The notes: generated from the sequence alone by a model not told the origin. A stretch of DNA of 64,000 nucleotides from Mantis religiosa (GCA_030765055.1 CM060953.1:189209647-189273646), one strand, 5' to 3'; positions 11,441 through 22,472 are shown, counted from the stretch's first letter. Made by a program: numbers and translations.

Positions 11441-11900
11441 TCCGAGATAAAGTCAGGAGGGCACGTTGGCTATGGTAGCTCAATGAGTTAGAGTGACTGG
11501 AGGTAAACCAGGAGATCCGTGGTTCAAATCTCGGCCATGCCATTGAATTTTTCATGTTGACTATATTCATCAAAAACCTTAGTCTATAAACGGCTAGTGT
11601 GAAGAAATGATTAATTTCCATCAATTAACTAAAATATTAAAGTTAAATGATGAAGCCTGGGAGTCAAGTACTTACGATAGTAAGTCGCCACAAAATGTGT
11701 ATATCGGATGCGAGAGCCCCTAGTGGTCTACCGGGGAAATATATGAGTCAACTGGAGAATTTAATGTCAGGAAGGCACGTTGGGCATGGTAGCTCAATGG
11801 GTTAGAGCGACTGGACGGGAACCAGGAGATCTTTGGTTAAAATCCCGGCCATGGCATTGAATTTTTCATCTTGACTCTATCCATCTAACAAATAATTATT
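11441..11900 (+). repeat. Family E tRNA-like repeat, head-to-tail dimer
   Basis: Two copies of the tRNA-like block begin with ggcacgttgg at 11459 and 11774, a period of 315. Each has an A-box-like tggtagctcaatg and a B-box-like ggttcaaatc (second copy ggttaaaatc). Between them lies ggctagtgtgaagaaatgat and a ttaatttccatcaattaac edge. The second copy runs into cttgactctatccatc. The arrangement mirrors the minus-strand copy at 460-1014. Confidence 0.65.
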
Positions 11901-12001
11901 TATAAACTATATGAATGAGCAGGTATATCTAACTTATAATTCTTAAACAATAACCTAGGAGTCACTGTACCCCAGTGACTTACATATCCAATAATAGTAA
12001 T

Positions 12002-12242
12002 GGCCGCCTTGGTAGCATGTCTGCCTCAAGTTTAAGAGGTCCCGAGTTCGAAACTCGGTCAGGCTGAGTTACCTGGATAAGATTCTTCCCCGGGTTTTCC
12101 CTTATCGTCCAAGACGAATGTCGGGTAACTCTAAGCTCCATGGTCCATGGACTCATTTGAGCATCATTCCATCCATTCCATTCATCTTCTGAAATGACTT
12201 AAAGTTTGGAGGATGTAAATTACAAAAAAAATTAAATAAATA
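12002..12242 (+). repeat. SINE family A copy
   Basis: Near-complete: head ggccgccttggtagcatgtc, B box gagttcgaaactc, body gttacctggataagattctt and gggttttcccttatcg, tail atgacttaaagtttggagga and an A-rich end followed by taaataaataaatt. Target duplication not clear. Confidence 0.85.
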
Positions 12243-12261
12243 AATTAATTAGTTAAAAATT

Positions 12262-12657
12262 AAGAAAGAAAGAAAGAAGGAAAGAAGGAAAGAAGGAAAG
12301 AGAGACAGAGAGAGAAAGAGAGAGAAAGGAAGGGAGGGACGGTGGAAGGGAGGAAGGGAGGAAGGGAGGAAGGGAGGAAGGGAGGAAGGGAGGGAGGGAG
12401 GAAGGGAGGGAGGGAGGAAGGGAGGGAGGGAGGGAGGAAGGGAGGAAGGGAGGAAGGGAGGAAGGGAGGAAGGGAGGAAGGGAGGAAGGGAGGAAGGGAG
12501 GAAGGGAGGAAGGGAGGAAGGGAGGAAGGGAGGAAGGGAGGAAGGGAGGAAGGGAGGAAGGGAGGAAGGGAGGAAGGGAGGAAGGAAGGAAGGAAGGAAG
12601 GAAGGAAGGAAGGAAGGAAGGAAGGAAGGAAGGAAGGAAGGAAGGAAGGGAGGGAAG
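12262..12657 (+). repeat. Purine-strand microsatellite (GAAGGGAG)n / (GGAA)n
   Basis: A graded array. It starts as gaaa/gaag and gagaga mixtures (12262-12340), becomes regular 8-bp gaagggag units (about 12345-12580), and ends as 4-bp gaag units (12580-12648). All plus-strand bases are purine except isolated c and t, so open frames of GGRKE or LPSFLP type on both strands are artefacts. Confidence 0.95.
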
Positions 12658-13008
12658 AAAATAATAGATCTATCAGCGGTACTACTATTATTACAAATTA
12701 ACACTTATTGCAACAAAGTACTTAATGATGAATTATTTAAATAAGAACAGAATTTTATCACTGTCACTATCTAAATTGAAAACAATAAATCTTATTCAAA
12801 CCTCACTAAAAATATTAATGTTTCTGGTGCGAGAGAAGACGTACTCTTGATAATTATCTCTTATAATTAGGTGATCATTGTTAATCGTTTTATAAATTCA
12901 CTAAATTATCACCACGTATTAGTGTCCCTGTTGGTCCTGCATCATTATCTTGTTCAATACCTTGTAGGTATATCTAAATTTGGTTCTTCCTCTATTAGCC
13001 TGATTCTG
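12658..13008. other. Spacer, possibly 3' end of the LINE that follows
   Basis: AT-rich. The minus-strand reading just left of 13009 keeps a few coding-like residues in shifted frames, so part of it may be the 3' end of the adjacent LINE. Otherwise nothing recognised. Confidence 0.35.
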
Positions 13009-13462
13009 TCAATAATTGTTTGAGATCTTCGGACTATATCTACCTGTGGAGCCTGTCTTAACGTTCTTGCTCCTCTGTCTTGACAATATTCTTTTATAAC
13101 ACTCATTATTTTTGAAGTAGTTCAAATCTTCCTTTATTCTATGTTCCATATAGATTTTCCATAAGGTAGCCCACGTTCTTCTATTAACTTTTCTTGATAT
13201 TTGTTGCATTCAAAATCAATGTGCTCTGCAGTACCTTTCACTTTACAGAAGCTACATATATCCGTTACTTGTCCCATTATACTTTTAAAATATATGTCAA
13301 ATGGACCATGTCCTGTTAAATATTGTATTCTTACTCCAGTAAGCTCAATATTCTTTAAGCTGAATCTTTCTGTAATATTTGGATACATCTCGTAGGTCCT
13401 TCTTCCTTCCAGAGCATTATTCCATTCTCTCTGCCATTCTGAAACTAAAATTTTTCTTACTT
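13009..13462 (-). mobile_element. LINE C-terminal fragment with zinc-knuckle-like block
   Basis: The minus-strand frame reads EWQREWNNALEGRRTYEMYP (upstream), LTGVRIQYLTGHGPFDIYF, then CSFCKVKGTAEHIDFECNKYQ: a C-x2-C-x7-H-x4-C arrangement found after the RNase H region in LINEs of the R1/I/Jockey kind. A second frame continues with HRIKEDLNYFKNNECYKRIL. Only this C-terminal piece is present; the RT lies outside. The composite at 13494-15071 inserted just upstream. Confidence 0.65.
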
Positions 13463-13582
13463 CACGTCTGCAGAGGCAGCACTGTACAAAGTGAGTGTTC
13501 GGAAGCTTTCACGGCCGGAGTCAGAATTAACATAAGAAATTTCTTCAGGGCTTGGGGGCCGTGGTCTGGCGGAGTTTAGCTG

Positions 13583-13623
13583 TCCATACGCTTCGTCCAA
13601 CCCTGCGGTGGACATCATAAGTG
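13583..13623 (-). ncRNA. Decayed hammerhead-like core (left arm)
   Basis: The minus strand reads ccacttatga, a stem gtcc/ggac around accgcagggtt, then cgaagcgtatgg. Relative to the right arm, CTGATGA is CTTATGA and GAAAC is GAAGC, so it is presumably inactive. Helix II is intact and the ACGU palindrome of helix III is changed to GCGT. Confidence 0.45.
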
Positions 13624-13921
13624 GCGTGGTCTCAGACCAGCAGACCAGCAGAAGAATCGAGTCGTTCAGGTTTACCTGGACGGAATGGTTTCGCCCAGCA
13701 CCTAGCCGCTTACTGCGGCTTTATCTGGGTGGTGCAGTAGTCTGTCTTTTGTCTCAAGCGTTTATGTCGGGGCATAGGTTTCTCTGATCTTATCTGATCT
13801 GATCTGATCTGATCTGATCGCGGGATCCAAAAGTTTGAGGCTGATGGCCATGGTTGGTTGATCGAAAGATAGGGTAGAGTTGCCTGAGTGAAGGCACAAC
13901 TGAGTCCTCGCTAGAGGTGTC

Positions 13922-14683
13922 GTGAAAGAAATCACGCGAACCAACCAGCTATCAGTACGCCGAAACCCCACCCTGCTCCAGCCGAACCAATCACGTACGA
14001 GCAACCCGGATATAAATACGACACCTCTAGCGAGCGTCTCAGTTTGGGTTCGAAACGCCAAATACCTGGGAATCCAACTGGACCGCGGCCTCACTTTCAC
14101 TCCGCATTTCAGGACAAGGACCGGCCTCGGCCACGCTGCAATCAGGCAACTCTACACTATCTTTCGATCTACCATAGCCATCAGCCTCAAACTACGGGAG
14201 TACCGTGCGATCGTCCCGCCTCTGGTCCTGTATGGATGCGAGGTCTGGGGTTCGCTGGCTCATACCACCCTCCGCAGACTGCAAGCCGTGCAGAACAGAG
14301 CCTTAAGGATGATCTATGGTACCGGCCGCAGGTCCCCATCTCACTTCCTGCACACCCAGTATGGCATACCATACGTCGAAGACATCGTGTATGAATGAAC
14401 ACGCAAGTTGTACGCCAAGATCACTCCTAACCCTAACCAGCTGGTGAATTCACTAGGTCAATACGACCACCGTCTCTCCAGGAGACGGAGGAGCTATCGC
14501 CTACCCAAGGATGCCTCTCCTCCTACCCCTACCAATCACCGCCAGGTCACCTCGCGTCTTGGCCGCGGCTGGAAGGTTAACACCTGCAGTCACGCCCTGG
14601 GGCGTGCACACGACCTGGACATATTAAACCTCAACACCTTAATTCCCATCTGGTCTCTCGCTACTGGTTCCACCACTTCTTGA
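13922..14683 (+). pseudogene. Jockey/CR1-like reverse transcriptase C-terminal fragment
   Basis: The plus-strand frame from about 14045 reads VRNAKYLGIQLDRGLTFTPH, then PLVLYGCEVWGSLAHTTLRR and LQAVQNRALRMIYG, followed by YGIPYVEDIVYE, a stop near 14398, and RKLYAKITPNPNQLVNSLGQ in the next stretch. These are the thumb and post-RT landmarks of Jockey/CR1-type LINEs. The catalytic YADD block and everything before it are absent. It sits between the arms of the fold-back composite, and a part of it (14020-14200) is duplicated in inverse orientation at 13845-13920. No intact product. Confidence 0.7.
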
Positions 14684-14971
14684 CGGATCGCTAGCGACCG
14701 CACAAAGCAAGGTGGAACGGGCACTGCCCCCCCCCCAAGGGGGAATATCCCGGTACCAGAAGCATCAGTAGAGGCCAACTGCGCCGTCTTACTAAATGAC
14801 ACGAAAGCTTGCGCAGAAACATACATCTATCATACCGCACGGGTAAATCCTCACAGCGGATAGGTACCGTGGCGTGTAACCCTCCGCCCGGGAGAACCCG
14901 GGCGACCTGCATCTGTTCTTGCCTTGGCGTCTCAGTTGTGCCTGAACCTTAACCGAGAAGACTGAGACCAC

Positions 14972-15014
14972 GCCACTGATGATGTTCACCGCAGGGTTGG
15001 ACGAAACCTATGGA
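14972..15014 (+). ncRNA. Hammerhead-like ribozyme core (right arm)
   Basis: Order seen: gcca, ctgatga (14976-14982), a helix-II-like gttc..ggac pair with one extra t, gaaac (15003-15007), ctatgg. The 5' cca can pair with tgg after the predicted cleavage position, giving a short helix I. Helix III would be only about two base pairs, as in the minimal dimer-type hammerheads reported in Penelope-like elements. The position normally ACGT here reads ACCT, so activity is doubtful. Confidence 0.45.
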
Positions 15015-15084
15015 CAGCTAAACTCCATCAGACCACGGCTCCCAAGCCCGGAAGAAATTTCTTAAGTTAGTACTGTACAAAGTG

Positions 15085-15624
15085 TTTGAAAACGACATCT
15101 AAAAAATATATAGAAATAGTTGCTCACTTTTTTATGTGGCACAGGTAGATAGTTTTACCGTCAGTAGAGCCGCATAAAAACGCTCAAGAATGAGTGTGGA
15201 TTAGGCAGTTACAGGAACAACGTCGTGTGCCTCACACTATCAAAGTTCGCAGGCAGGTGACACAGTGTGCCACCTGCTGTAGCTGTTTATAAACATAAGG
15301 ACATACTCAACGGTAACTTGCTGTTATTAAGAATTTCTTTGGCTTAACAAACCGCAATAGAAAACCTATTCTTTAATTATTTGTTTATTTGTGTTTAACG
15401 TGTTCCAAAATTCCGTTATAACAGTCGGTGACGGCAAATAGTCTGGTGGACATATGCAACTTAAAACTTTAAGAGAGACCTTAATGTTAGTCAGATTGAA
15501 GCTGGAAGCATTAAATGATAAAAAGAACAAAGAACATATTAAAGATTGGACTATGAATATTTTTGATAAAATTCTTTCAACAGCTCTACAACAAATTAGC
15601 GAACGTATTAACATTAGTCGATTT
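15085..15624. other. Unassigned spacer
   Basis: No recognisable family. Open frames at 15366-15680 (minus) and 15454-15723 (plus) overlap each other and run into the LTR; neither shows a domain. Confidence 0.4.
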
Positions 15625-15656
15625 TTTTCTTCTAATTTACGTCCTCCAATGTTAAG

Positions 15657-16398
15657 TGAAGCAAACAATGGGGCGAGCAAAGAGTTCCACTTGGCGATAC
15701 AGTTTGAAACAAACAGTGTTTAGCTCAGGGTAAAGCAATGAGGTATGCGTGGATATGTGTGAGAAGGGTGGTTTTATTGACACTGAAATGCCTGTTTCAA
15801 ACTGATTTATTGACTGCTTCTTTTATCCGAGTATTAAACTTGAAGTTGCTCACCAAGGGTTACCAATATCCCTGTTTAGAGTTACTGAAGGCGGAATGTT
15901 TATTACTCGATAAACGTGATTCGTTCCTCACGTATATATGAACCGACAAATATCTTCTCTCATTTCTGGTATGTCTGGCCCAAGACAGAACAAGAGGACT
16001 GCCCTAATCGCCCTCACGCCTCGGACTGTTTCAATGGCTTGCCAGCCACGAAGTGCTCTAATCGGCCTGACGCCGAAGACCGTTCTCCACATCTGCGCGT
16101 GGGTGTATGTGGTACTTTAACTTTCTGAAAGCCCTCTTCATTCAACCAGAGATTCCCTTTGTAACAATTTTGTCTATTGTAATTATTAGGGACCGAAGAA
16201 TACATCATTCAAAAAGTCAAGTGCTATCCCTTAGAAGTCTGCTAAGGAAACTGTTCCTTACATTTTTTTGTTATAACAATATTCTCCCCCAACTGCTATT
16301 CGACTCAACTACCCTTGCACGTGTTGTACAAAAGAACCCACATTCATTTGACATCCACCATGATTCTTTATACATTGCAATTCTTAATTTCGGTATCA
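15657..16398 (-). mobile_element. Solo LTR (742 bp), Gypsy-like family
   Basis: A 4-bp duplication taag (15653-15656 and 16399-16402) flanks a sequence starting tgaagcaaac and ending cggtatca, so it has TG...CA ends. It matches the two arms of the palindromic LTR insertion at 59648-61023, where one arm is followed by a tRNA-Lys-type primer-binding site. By that orientation this copy reads on the minus strand. Shared landmarks in plus view: gcgtggatatgtgtgagaag, ccaagggttaccaatatccc, tttattactcgataaac and a cluster of cctcacgcct / cctgacgccg blocks. No internal region is present. Confidence 0.85.
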
Positions 16399-16583
16399 TA
16401 AGTCATACCGGAAGATGAATGATGTTCAAATGAGTCCGGTGTCCATGGAGCTTAGAGTTACCCGACATTCGTCTTACAGAATAAGGGAAAACCCCGGAAT
16501 AAACCTTATCCAGGTAACTCACCTTGACCGACATTCGAACTCGGGACCTCTTGAACGTGAGGCAGACTTGCTACCACCACGCT

Positions 16584-16833
16584 GGCTGCGCCGTGGCTCA
16601 GTGGTTAGACCGCTTGGCTCTCACCAAGGCGGCCCGGGTTCGTTCCCAGGCGACCGCAAAGTGAGATTTGTTGTGGACAACACGGCACTGGGGCGAGTTT
16701 TCTCCGGGATCTCCGGTTTCCCCCGCCATCTCATTCCACCGGTGCTCCATCTTCATCTCATGTATCATCAGTGTCACCACCTGTGGTGCCGTATGTAGTA
16801 AAAGCGGGCGCTAAACACTACACACATTTCATT
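16584..16833 (+). repeat. SINE family C copy
   Basis: tRNA-derived: gctgcgccgtggctcagtgg (A box) and cccgggttcgttccc (B box), then a body with acaacacggcactggggcga, gtttcccccgccatctcatt and gtgccgtatgtagtaaaagc, ending in acacatttcat. A perfect 12-bp duplication taccaccacgct (16572-16583 and 16834-16845) lies inside SINE A. A second copy is at 53539-53788. Confidence 0.9.
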
Positions 16834-16857
16834 TACCACCACGCTACCAAGGCGGGC

Positions 16858-17943
16858 TAGTCGATTGTTATGGCATTATTATTCCAGTGACAAAAGAAGA
16901 GTAATTATAAACTGCTTGGGAAGATTTGCTCCCACTCCTCCAAACAGAGCAGTCGTGAACAATTTGGGAAAGGAAAAAACGCTCATTTTAAGTTTACTGA
17001 AGGGCACTAGATAAATTAATTGGCGATTTACAAGAGGTACTCTTCTATTAAATAGGGAAACGCCTCAAGATCCAATTATTGTAGAAGACAAAAACGATTA
17101 TTTCTTAGAGCCCTTGTGGGTGTAGTGCAGTCCGAAGGGCGCATAGAAGAATGACTTTGAAGTGATGGAAATCTACGGAAGTGGAGCAAAAAGAAAGCAG
17201 AAGCCACTCATCGAACTGTAACCCAAAATAAGTTTGAAGGTTCCTTTAGCTGGTGTGGCACAACAGCCAAAAGTTACAGTGTGTCTGAAGATGCACATTT
17301 TTAAGAAGCAAAAAGGACATTATAAAAGGAAATTTCCGTTGATAGTATATCTCCCTAACTCAATAAACGTAACGTAGGTAAAATGCCAATCTTGGTTTTA
17401 AAATTTGGGGTATTGTCCTCAAAGGATTCAACTTGAAACTTCTAAATAAAATCTTCTGACCCAGCTATCAATTATGGATACTTTATAAATATGTTCTAAG
17501 AAGTTTTATCAGAGTATTACAGTAAAGATTCGATAATGATAACCTATTTATCTTTTAGGTAAATTACTCGAATTCTTTTGCTTTTAGGGTACGAATTCAT
17601 TGTACTCACCCGACCTGTTTAGAACCAAGTTGCAATAGAAACTTTGATCATAGATCAAGTTGTGGCCTGGTGTTTGCGACTTGCGGGAAAAAAGTTTGAA
17701 GAAGAAAAAAATGTGTAGGACAAGATTTCATATACTTGTTCAAAAATATCGATGGCTGTTCCGATGTTGATTAAGAGGATTTTGACAATGGTGGGAGCTA
17801 TAAACAAATTACAGAGAATGACATTATTGCACCATGTAGTGTTTCTCAAAATAAAAATAGAGTATTCAGATACAGTGTTGATGAACCAGCTGTGGTTATG
17901 ACTCACGTACAAGCAGTGGCAAACATAGAGAAATTGATACTTT
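16858..17943. other. Unassigned spacer
   Basis: About 1.1 kb with no identifiable transposon protein, tRNA-like block or tandem structure. Scattered short coding-like stretches exist in several frames but I cannot match them to a family. Confidence 0.45.
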
Positions 17944-17954
17944 AATTCGACAGT

Positions 17955-18235
17955 CGGCTGGCCCCGTAGCTCAGTCGGTAGAGCACCTGCCTACCGTGCT
18001 AGGGGTCCGGTGTTCGATTCCCGGCGTTGGGGGTGGGGATTTTTCTCCGTCCAAGATAATTCCCCATCTTCCACAGAGTCTGGAAGTATGAATGAGAGTG
18101 TGAATGTGTACGTGATCTAATGATTAAAACCCAACGAATACGAGTTAACACCTTCGGTATGTTCCAAAGGAGAACGGTCGCCGATATGACCATTGCAGTT
18201 AAAGGCGGGGTATAAATGGAACAAGCGAAAAAAAA
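17955..18235 (+). repeat. SINE family B copy
   Basis: The tRNA-like head ggccccgtagctcagtcggt (A box) and gttcgattcccgg (B box) are followed by a body with ggatttttctccgtccaaga, cttccacagagtctggaagt, gagtgtgaatgtgtacgtga and gtataaatggaacaagc, then an A run. It is flanked by aattcgacagt (17944-17954) and aattctacagt (18236-18246), a one-mismatch duplication. Sister copies are at 33.6 and 58.6 kb. Confidence 0.9.
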
Positions 18236-18479
18236 AATTCTACAGTAAAGCCGAAACATTGAAAATGAACGTCTAATGTTAAAGCGCATGTGAACTAAGC
18301 GATACACTAAACTGAGACACCAGCAGCTCGCTGTCTTTACTACAGACTAGTTTGTGGTATAGTACAAATACATAGGCTGTTACAGTACATACAGTGAGTG
18401 TTTTTAGGTGAAAGTATACTGGTAGTAATTTATAAACTTCATTTAAAATATTTCGTGTTCTGCATGTTTCTTGCCGTTT

Positions 18480-18570
18480 TCCGCCATTCTCTGCATAACA
18501 CCGTATTTGCCTTATCTCGGACCGCCCTTGGTCGCAGGTAATCCGGGTAAACGAAGTTCTACTGTACTTG
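18480..18570 (-). mobile_element. Possible pogo/Tigger-type terminal fragment
   Basis: The minus strand begins cagtagaacttcgtttaccc followed by ggattacctgcgacc. That resembles the terminal repeat of pogo/Tigger-type Tc1/mariner relatives (cagt-aa-ccc-gttt-cc type ends). No matching opposite end or transposase was found nearby. The rest of 18247-19110 is otherwise unassigned. Confidence 0.3.
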
Positions 18571-19110
18571 TTCAAAACTCAGCAGGATACTAAATCTCCA
18601 AACATCTACGCAATTGTTCAGTAGGAGTCAAATGTGGAGTGGAGCGCCATCTTGCACGAATCCCACTTTCTAATAATGACAAAGTTCTGTATTATGCTAC
18701 GGTAGCACTCCCTGTTTATTGAAACAGTCTTTCACATTTCATTATAGTCGTCTTCGAAGAAGTATGGGTCAATAATGAATTGTAAAATGAAGCATGCAAG
18801 TAGATTTGTTGGCCCAGAATCCTGAAACATGATACATGTGCGTACTGATCACATCATCAGTAGTCACATTGCAACAATGTGGCTTCTATCACCCAATCTC
18901 AATCCGTCTAACTGAAGTTAGCTTAAAAAACCACTTTTCCTGACATATTCAAACAACCCTATTGGAAATGAAAAAGGTAATTTCGCAAGAACTGCATATT
19001 TTAAGCTACTATCTGCAGAATGATGTGCATGTTGCAGACAAAACCCTGAGCACACGTCTAGGTTTGTCATATCTTACGCTTTCTCCTCTTTTTTGTTCTT
19101 CCTTTACCTA

Positions 19111-19508
<398 letters not shown>

Positions 19509-21226
19509 GTTTACTTTCTTGGGAACATCTCAATGTTTTGTTAACCCCATTGTTTACCTGACGTTGGTATTTGTCATCTTTTCAAATAATGCACTGTTTA
19601 CAGCGGTTTAGTTCGAGTATGTTTGCTTACTTTTTAAAGATCCTATTCATATTGTGACCAAAACGAATTCACCTAAGTTCACCTTAACTCACTTTGTTGA
19701 CAAAAAGGGTGTTTAGTACGGTGCTAACTTATAAATATTTCCCATTTTCATAAATGCACATAGTAAACGTGTCTTTTTACGAAGCACAGTGTTTTGCATC
19801 TTTGTTGCATGCACAATTTGCGCTGTTCGAATTTCTCGACGCACACAGAACGGTTCCCTTTCCCACTCCCTACTTTGACAAAGTAACTCCGATATTCACC
19901 GGTAAAATCTCCTCTGCACTACACACTACCTGCAGATTCATCAAAACTAAGCTGGGGCTTACTGCAGACCGACTCAGAGCACTGAAATGATGCAGCCTGG
20001 CGTTTGCACCCTCTTTTGTACTCTGTCGGTCACGGCAGAAGAGTTCTAAAATCGAAATATCTCAAGTTCTTTGATCGAACAGATGTGGGGGGAGGCCTTT
20101 TTAGACTCAAGGTATTGCCTCGAGGGAAAACCCCGCAGCTATCCATCGCGTCCGGGTATGTAGAGGACGGAGACTTCGGACTTTGGGGTAGACCTTGGTG
20201 GAACATTTGTCTGAAAGAGTCCAGTAGGACTCGTGCTTCCGGCTTCGTGACATCAGCTGGTAGCTCTCCATGAATACTTTGTTTTCTCTCCACGACAGGT
20301 ACGCGCCGTCGCTGTGACAATGTTGAATTTTGTGCAAATAGCCCATTCGGACTGCCCTTGGTATAACTGCTACAAAGATCACTGTCATAGCTTTAGAGCA
20401 TACAATTTATCTATTTTCTTGAGTTTAACCGTTTCATAAATACTCTTTGTTATCGATTTCTATTACGAAATATATTCTCTGATATTTACCAGTGAATATT
20501 TATAGTAAGTGGGATTACTACAATTAATTAAAAATTGGATAGTGAGATTTCATTGGAAAAACACATTTTGAGGCCCTTAAATCGAAAAAGAAGCACTGTT
20601 AGAAAAACGTTTTATGTGTTTGTGAACAGCTTTCTCCAAATGAAGAAACAAACGACTGGTTTGACATTCTCAGAAGTAGCTATTTAGGTAAAACGACGTT
20701 CATATGTTTAATTTTCTATGAAGAGGCGACGAAGTCGTCTTTATTATAGATTGCATTTGTATAAAGGTACAAACATCTGCATATTTAATTAAAGAAAAGG
20801 ATTTATGACAAATAAGGTTTTTAGAAGAATTAGGCACTTCAAAGGTATTTTTTTTATGAGTTTGAATTTTTAAATAACTACACCTTTACCAGCCGTAAGC
20901 CCTAATGCTGTGGTCACACAGAGAGTAACGTATTTTAAGTCCATGTCATAGCAACCAGCTTTTAATAATAAAACTATCACTCTAATACATCCTATTGTTG
21001 TCACATCTATTATGAATGAGTTAAGAAGTTGTCGATTAAAGCAGTGCAAGCGTAAGAATTTCAGTAAGCTTTTAAGACGGGTTTTTAAAGAATGAGAAGA
21101 GAAATTAGTGTGAATTCGCTTTCCATAGGACTTCAAAGTTTCTTCACAAAGGCTAGACAAACCCTAGCTACAGCTTGTGTAGGAGGAAAATAATTTTTTT
21201 TTCATTTTCTATTTTTTACCTTGTGA
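19509..21226. other. Unassigned spacer
   Basis: Open frames at 19754-20388 on both strands overlap and show no family. The remainder is AT-rich. Nothing was identified up to the left end of the next element. Confidence 0.45.
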
Positions 21227-22472
21227 TTAAGGGTATGTATGACTGAAAGTTCCAAATTCTGAACTAATAATGCTAGCTTTTTCAAATTTACACCATAGGT
21301 GCCATATATTGTAAACATGTTATAACCTAAATTTAAACCATTTTTCTCCAGCAGTTTAGAAATTATGATAAATTGTGTATGTTTTTTGTTACGTCACTAA
21401 TAAAGTCCCTTGCGACAAAATATTTTGAGTTTTGGTCTAATATTTTAACCCTATGTTCATAATACACATACTTTTTGAAATTGCTCTGGGTTTTTCTGTG
21501 TCTCCTTTAGTTTAGGTCACAAAAATTTTTTAATTTACAAATATTCTTTTTTTGTCTAAAAAACTGTAAGTTTTGTGTTTGAAAATTAAAAATATATACT
21601 TATATACATTTCACAATAAAACCTAGGGCAATTTCCATTCCTCATGATATTCTGAACCTGTGTAGGAAATTTCATGAATGTAGTACAAAAACTGCATCGC
21701 AAGGAGCATTTTGCAGGAAGAAAAATGCTGAAAATATGAACATTGAGAAAACAGCGATTAAAGATTTGATTGCATAACTCACATTAAAATCCACCAGGCT
21801 GATAGGTTGGACCCTCAGATTTCTTTTTCCTCTACTCTGTTGCTGCTTTTTCCACCTTTTTCTTCTTTAGATGTTGCTTTTCTTCTGCACAACTTCGCTT
21901 CTTGCTTTGCAGGATAGGAGTCTGATCTCGCTGCACTGAAGTTTTCCTTGCTGAGTCTACTACACTTTCACCTCTGATATTTCGCTGCAGCTCCAATGAC
22001 TTAAGACTACCCATGTTAAACTCACTGATGCTTTTAATAACAGCAAGATCCAATTTTTGTTTTGATATGAAAACTTCCTTTGGGCACTTATTCCATATGA
22101 CATGATGCAAAGATTCATTGGCATTCTGTGTTTTTCCTGTTTTGCACATCTCTAGTAATGATGTAGAAGCCAGCCTCTGATATATTGGCAACATTTTAGG
22201 AACTATTTTGTCTGAAAGCCTTATTTTTCTTTTCTTGAATTGAACATTTAAGAACGCAAAACAGACAAAGAATGTGGATGTAGGCAAAAGAGGGCGTAAC
22301 TCTGACAGAGTTTAAAGGCCACCGACATTTAAATAAGCATTTAAAAATGGCGTTCGGAGGCAAATTATGCATTTTTCACATTCGGGAATGTCTAAATTAT
22401 TTTATAGAATTAAAATAAAAAAAGTCGTTATTTTCACGATTTTCATGAAATTTCAGTCATACATACCCTTAA
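21227..22472 (-). mobile_element. TTAA-flanked inverted-repeat transposon (Kolobok-like)
   Basis: Both edges carry TTAA (21227-21230 and 22469-22472). Immediately inside is an 18-bp inverted repeat, gggtatgtatgactgaaa at the left and its exact complement at the right. TTAA target duplications are known for Kolobok and piggyBac elements. The single coding remnant (next entry) resembles the C-terminal part of Mutator-like transposases seen in arthropods, which favours Kolobok. At about 1.24 kb the unit is too short to hold a full transposase, so it is an internally deleted copy. Confidence 0.65.
21832..22320 (-). pseudogene. Transposase C-terminal remnant (Mutator-like/Kolobok-like)
   Basis: A 151-codon minus-strand frame whose central part reads CKTGKTQNANESLHHVIWNK and CPKEVFISKQKLDLAVIKSI, then SEFNMGSLKSLELQ. 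The spaced motif GKTQNxNESLxxxxWxxxPK recurs in arthropod Mutator-like transposase domains, followed by a lysine-rich tail (KKRSCAEEKQHLKKKKVEK). The N-terminal and catalytic regions are missing. It sits wholly inside the TTAA-flanked element. The family name is from memory of the motif; I could not search. Confidence 0.5.

Larger units (their letters stand above)
13494..15071. mobile_element. Fold-back composite with hammerhead-like arms and RT fragment
   Basis: A 13-bp direct repeat actgtacaaagtg flanks the unit (13481-13493 and 15072-15084), marking an insertion. Within it, inverted arms of about 104 bp (13533-13636 and 14962-15064) begin taagaaatttcttc and contain gggagccgtggtctg, gagtttagctgtccat and a hammerhead-like core. 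Between the arms are a TGATC pentamer run (13773-13815), an inverted partial duplication (13845-13920 against 14020-14200) and an RT C-terminal fragment. It resembles the ends of Penelope-like elements more than a cut-and-paste transposon, but no GIY-YIG or PLE RT is present. It may be a composite rescued by such an element. Confidence 0.6.
15625..16857 (-). repeat. SINE family A copy split by a solo LTR and a SINE C
   Basis: The 3' tail (plus view ttacgtcctccaatgttaag) is at about 15636-15656. The body resumes at 16399 (taagtcat, then gatgaatgatgttcaaatga) and the head is interrupted at 16584-16833 before closing with cgctaccaaggcgggc at 16857. Both interruptions have their own target duplications (taag and taccaccacgct), so this is one SINE with two later insertions. 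Confidence 0.85.

Noticed and set aside
12249..12704. Open frames rich in LPSFLP and GGREEGRK
   Set aside because: Translation of the purine microsatellite on either strand.
15657..16128. Open frames at 15738-15941 and 15916-16128 as genes
   Set aside because: They lie wholly inside the solo LTR and show no domain.
17957..18035. tRNA gene suggested by ccccgtagctcagtcggtag and gttcgattcccgg
   Set aside because: The same block heads two other SINE B copies with the same downstream body, A tail and target duplications, so it is a SINE head.
19754..20388. Overlapping frames on both strands as a gene
   Set aside because: No family signature, no conserved motif and no supporting context on either strand.
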